Origin: Ensifer aridi
GTDB taxonomy: Bacteria; Pseudomonadota; Alphaproteobacteria; Rhizobiales; Rhizobiaceae
NCBI RefSeq assembly: GCF_002078505.1
Contig: NZ_LUAV01000002.1
Coordinates: 383,055-447,054, forward strand
Length of the DNA: 64,000 nucleotides
Direction: 5' to 3'
Positions 61,384 to 64,000 of the stretch are shown here, piece after piece. The translations under genes and the position numbers were made by a program. Every line of letters begins with the position of its first letter. Positions within the stretch are counted from its first letter, which is position 1. The notes below the pieces were generated by a model. The model was not told the origin of the DNA and did no database searches. It saw only the letters and a program-made list of their open reading frames with translations.

Positions 61384-63084
61384 TTACTCGCGCAAATCCT
61401 TGCGCAGAATCTTGCCGACGTTGGATTTCGGCAGTTCGGTGCGGAATTCCACGTGTCGCGGCCGCTTGTAGTTGGTGAGGTTTTCGGCGCAGTGGCGCTT
61501 CACCTCTTCTTCCGTGAGGTTCGGGTCCTTGCGCACGACGAAGAGCTTGACCGCCTCGCCGGAGTGGGGATCGGCGATGCCGATCGCGGCGCATTCGAGG
61601 ACGCCCGGATGCGTCGCCGCCACCTCCTCGATCTCGTTCGGGAAGACATTGAAGCCGGAGACGAGAATCATGTCCTTCTTCCGGTCGACGATCTTCGTCA
61701 GCCCCTCGGCATTCATGAAGCCGATGTCGCCGGTACGGAAGAAGCCGTCGGGAGAAATCGCCTTTGCCGTTTCCTCCGGGCGCTGCCAATAGCCGGCCAT
61801 GACCTGCGGGCCACGGATGCAGATTTCGCCGATCTCGCCGATCGGCAGCGTTCGCCCCTCCTCGTCGCGGATCTCGACCTCGGTGGAGGGGAGCGGCATG
61901 CCGATCGTGCCGGTAAAATCGCCCGTGTCGAGCCGGTTGGCGGTCGCGACCGGAGAAGTCTCTGAAAGGCCGTAGCCCTCGTGGATCGGGCAGCCGGTCA
62001 ATGCCAGCCAGCGTTCGGCGACCGGGCGCTGCACCGCCATGCCGCCGCCGAAGGTCAAAATCAGCGACGAGAAGTCCAGCTTGCGGAATTCCGCGTTGTT
62101 CATCAGGGCATTGAACAGCGTATTGAGCCCCGGGAAAATGTTGGTCCTGTACTTGCCGAGTTCCTTGACGAAAGCCGGAATGTCTCGCGGATTTGGGATG
62201 AGGATGTTGTTGCCGCCGGTCGCAAGACCCATCAGCGAATTCACCGTCAGCGCGAAGATGTGATAGAGCGGCAGCGCGCACATAAAGGTGAGGTTTTCCG
62301 GGCGCGGCTTGCGCAGGAAGGCCGTGTTCAGCCACAGTTCCATCTGGGCCATGTTGGACAGAAGATTGGCGTGGGTCAGCGTCGCCCCTTTGGAGATGCC
62401 GGTCGTCCCGCCCGTATATTGCAGGAAGGCGATATCGCCGGGGGCGACGTTGCGTTTCGTCAGCGAGAGCTTCGCGCCCTTGGCAAGAACCATTTTGAAG
62501 GGAAGATGTCCCGGTATCGACCAGGCCGGGACGAGTTTCTTGACACGGCGCACGATGAGATTGACGACCACGCCCTTGGGGCCGAGCATGTCGCCCATGC
62601 TGGCGACCACCACGTGTTTCACCGCCGTGCGGGCGAGCACCTGCTCGACCGTGTGGGCGAAATTCTCGAGCACGAAAATCGCCTTGGCGCCGGCATCGAC
62701 TAGCTGGTGCTCGAGCTCGCGTGGCGTGTAGAGCGGATTGACGTTGACGACGGTGAAGCCGGCCCTGAGGATGCCGTAGACGATGACCGGATTCTGCAGG
62801 ATGTTCGGCATCATCACCGCAACCCGATCGCCCCTGGCGAGCCCCAGCGATTGCAGCCAGGCACCGATCCTGGCCGATTGAACATTGAGGTCGGAGAAGG
62901 TCAGCGACTTACCCATGCAGGTGAAGGCCGGGCGCCAGGAATATTGCGCGACCGCATGATCGAAGAACTCGCCGATCGAGCGGTAGGCGAGCGGACCTAT
63001 CTCGGCAGGCACGCCCGGCGGATAGGAGTTGAGCCAGATTTTCCCCGTATTGGAGCCCGCCTGCTGCGCGCTTGCTTCCGCCAT
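61384..63084 (-). CDS. fadD: long-chain fatty acid-CoA ligase
   Basis: A 566-residue ANL-superfamily enzyme that activates fatty acids as acyl-CoA. AMP-binding motif LQYTGGTTGISKGATLTHAN, then GYGLSETSPV, RTGDIGFMNAEGL, the FACS motif KKDMILVSGFNVFPNEIEEV and the catalytic Lys near the end (PKSNVGKILRKDLRE). GAGGGAGAGAG lies before the ATG at 63084. In S. meliloti FadD is also tied to control of surface motility. The palindromic operator at 63215 overlaps its promoter. Confidence 0.95.
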   Translation of the reverse strand: MAEASAQQAGSNTGKIWLNSYPPGVPAEIGPLAYRSIGEFFDHAVAQYSWRPAFTCMGKSLTFSDLNVQSARIGAWLQSLGLARGDRVAVMMPNILQNPVIVYGILRAGFTVVNVNPLYTPRELEHQLVDAGAKAIFVLENFAHTVEQVLARTAVKHVVVASMGDMLGPKGVVVNLIVRRVKKLVPAWSIPGHLPFKMVLAKGAKLSLTKRNVAPGDIAFLQYTGGTTGISKGATLTHANLLSNMAQMELWLNTAFLRKPRPENLTFMCALPLYHIFALTVNSLMGLATGGNNILIPNPRDIPAFVKELGKYRTNIFPGLNTLFNALMNNAEFRKLDFSSLILTFGGGMAVQRPVAERWLALTGCPIHEGYGLSETSPVATANRLDTGDFTGTIGMPLPSTEVEIRDEEGRTLPIGEIGEICIRGPQVMAGYWQRPEETAKAISPDGFFRTGDIGFMNAEGLTKIVDRKKDMILVSGFNVFPNEIEEVAATHPGVLECAAIGIADPHSGEAVKLFVVRKDPNLTEEEVKRHCAENLTNYKRPRHVEFRTELPKSNVGKILRKDLRE

Positions 63085-63450
63085 GATCTCTCTCCCTCTG
63101 GTCGCCAACGAACGGCCGTGCTCACGGCGAAGAAAAATCCCTCCCGATCTTTCTCTCCGTCGAAGATGCTGCTTTTGCTGTACATCTTCAAGCCGTAATC
63201 CGGATTATATAACCTTGACGTAAACGTCAATAAGTGTGGCGCTACCACGATGACTGGAAGGCCCCGGGGATTGAGTTTTCGCCGACCGATATCTCCCTGT
63301 CATGTGCTTTCGCTATTGGAGTTTGCCGATGCAAACCGCGCATTCGGAGGCGATCGCCATCATTGCGCCGGAAAGCGCGCGTCAGTGCCGCAAAACGGGC
63401 TGGCAAGGTCACGGGTTTGTTGTAAGGTCGAAAGAGACGGAGGGCTACAG
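63085..63450. other. divergent control region fadD / AI-2E transporter
   Basis: 366 bp. The left half has the fadD leader, promoter and operator; the right half (63240-63450) has no feature I can identify except the GACGGAGGG ribosome binding site at 63436-63444 for the GTG start at 63451. Confidence 0.6.
63199..63230 (-). promoter_or_regulatory. fadD promoter overlapped by a perfect palindromic operator
   Basis: The perfect inverted repeat TTGACGTAAACGTCAA occupies 63215-63230 (7-bp arms, AA centre). On the minus strand it supplies a TTGACG -35 box, followed 15 bp later by TATAAT. A protein bound here must block RNA polymerase. The sequence resembles the operators I recall for LiuR-type MerR regulators of fatty acid and branched-chain amino acid breakdown; that assignment is from memory and unverified. 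Confidence 0.65.
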
Positions 63451-64000
63451 GTGCAATTGGGCAATCGTGAACGAGAAAACGCTCCCGTGGAGCCGCGGCT
63501 CTTCGGGCAGGCGGCCCACTCGCGCTCCGCCCTCGTCGTGCCGATCTCGGCCGCCCGCTGGCTGCTCGTCCTGGTGCTGCTCGCCGGCGTATATTTCTTC
63601 CACGGTTTCGTGGTGCCGGTGCTCGCGGCCGTCGTCATCGGCTTTGCGAGCTGGCCCGTCTATCGCCGGCTGCTCCAGGCTGTGAACGGCAATCGCACCC
63701 TTGCCGCAACCATTGCCCTCGTCTCGGTGATCGCCTTCATCGTCGTGCCGATCTCGCTCGCTGCGGTCTATGCCGTGGACGAGGTGCGCGACTGGCTCGT
63801 CTGGGCGGTCGCGACCAACGAGAACGGCGCGCCAGTCCCAGCCTGGCTGACGACGATCCCCGTCGCCGGCTCCTGGCTTGGCGAGCAATGGGTCAAATAT
63901 GTCGGCCATCCCGGCGCCCTCGGCGAGCTCGTGCAGCTCGTCAGCGGCTCGAATATCGGCAACATCTATCGCGGCGTACTGGTGATCGGCGCCTCCGCCT
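63451..64000 (+). CDS. AI-2E family transporter (PerM-like), N-terminal part
   Basis: The first 183 codons of a gene that runs off the right edge. The protein starts VQLGNRERENAPVEPRLFGQ (GTG start, GGAGGG upstream), has hydrophobic segments near 36-55, 58-75 and 88-112 (LLVLVLLAGVYFFHGFVVPV; ATIALVSVIAFIVVPISLAA) and the soluble stretch AVYAVDEVRDWLVWA of the AI-2E transporter (UPF0118) family. Members export autoinducer-like molecules or exchange Na+/H+; function here is unknown. Confidence 0.85.
   Translation, partial: MQLGNRERENAPVEPRLFGQAAHSRSALVVPISAARWLLVLVLLAGVYFFHGFVVPVLAAVVIGFASWPVYRRLLQAVNGNRTLAATIALVSVIAFIVVPISLAAVYAVDEVRDWLVWAVATNENGAPVPAWLTTIPVAGSWLGEQWVKYVGHPGALGELVQLVSGSNIGNIYRGVLVIGASA

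Overview
The window looks like a chromosomal segment of a Sinorhizobium/Ensifer-type alphaproteobacterium. The basis is high GC, the rpmH-rnpA-yidC-engB-argB block typical of Rhizobiales, the frcR/frcB-frcC-frcA-frcK fructose locus with pyrC-pyrE-frk-pgi-fadD in the order I recall from S. meliloti, a BA14K protein, a PutA without DNA-binding domain, and many small palindromic intergenic repeats of the RIME type. I see no phage, insertion sequence, CRISPR array or plasmid replication gene. Species is not decided here. Layout: 0-2.2 kb holds an RND efflux adaptor (cut by the window edge) behind an alpha/beta-hydrolase-like protein that has lost its nucleophile, divergent from a LysR regulator. 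2.2-13.2 kb holds a DbpA-type DEAD-box helicase, dapD, a LOG protein, a HAD pyrimidine 5'-nucleotidase, an EamA exporter, Ada, a PEP mutase-family enzyme, argB, an anti-sigma factor with only a stub of a sigma gene before it, and a DUF1269 protein. 13.3-16.5 kb is the core engB / rpmH-rnpA-yidC block with a clear terminator. 17-23.1 kb holds a chemoreceptor with a CheR-tethering tail and a three-gene run (VTT membrane protein, FAD disulfide oxidoreductase, orphan histidine kinase). A tRNA-Arg(ACG) at 23.3 kb is followed by a small accessory-looking stretch (methyltransferase, gene remnant, esterase, VOC protein). 26.4-31 kb is an operon for an organosulfur-type substrate: flavin reductase, FMN-dependent monooxygenase and an ABC importer. 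An AraC regulator follows, converging on it and divergent from a 667-residue fusion of a Gfo/Idh/MocA dehydrogenase with an aldo/keto reductase. 34-39.5 kb mixes small genes (BA14K, YbaK deacylase, ICMT-like, a 35-residue membrane peptide, DUF1810, aldo/keto reductase, IMPACT family) with most of the repeats. 39.5-45.9 kb carries putA, a cysteine-cluster protein, a phosphoesterase and a proline racemase-family enzyme with a Ser/Cys active site, so proline and perhaps hydroxyproline metabolism lie near each other. 45.9-49.9 kb is a compact candidate signalling locus: Sel1-type periplasmic protein, exported FecR protein, CHASE2 adenylate cyclase and a Crp-like regulator with an apparently intact cyclic nucleotide pocket. 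I consider it the best candidate for an undescribed system: periplasmic sensing turned into cAMP and read by its own regulator. 50-64 kb is sugar and pyrimidine metabolism: DoxX, a sugar mutarotase, frcR, the fructose importer and kinase, pyrC, pyrE, fructokinase, pgi, fadD with a palindromic operator over its promoter, and the start of an AI-2E family transporter. Two composite repeat families recur, each made of paired hairpins, in both orientations; one copy appears to have supplied the coding tail of the AraC regulator.
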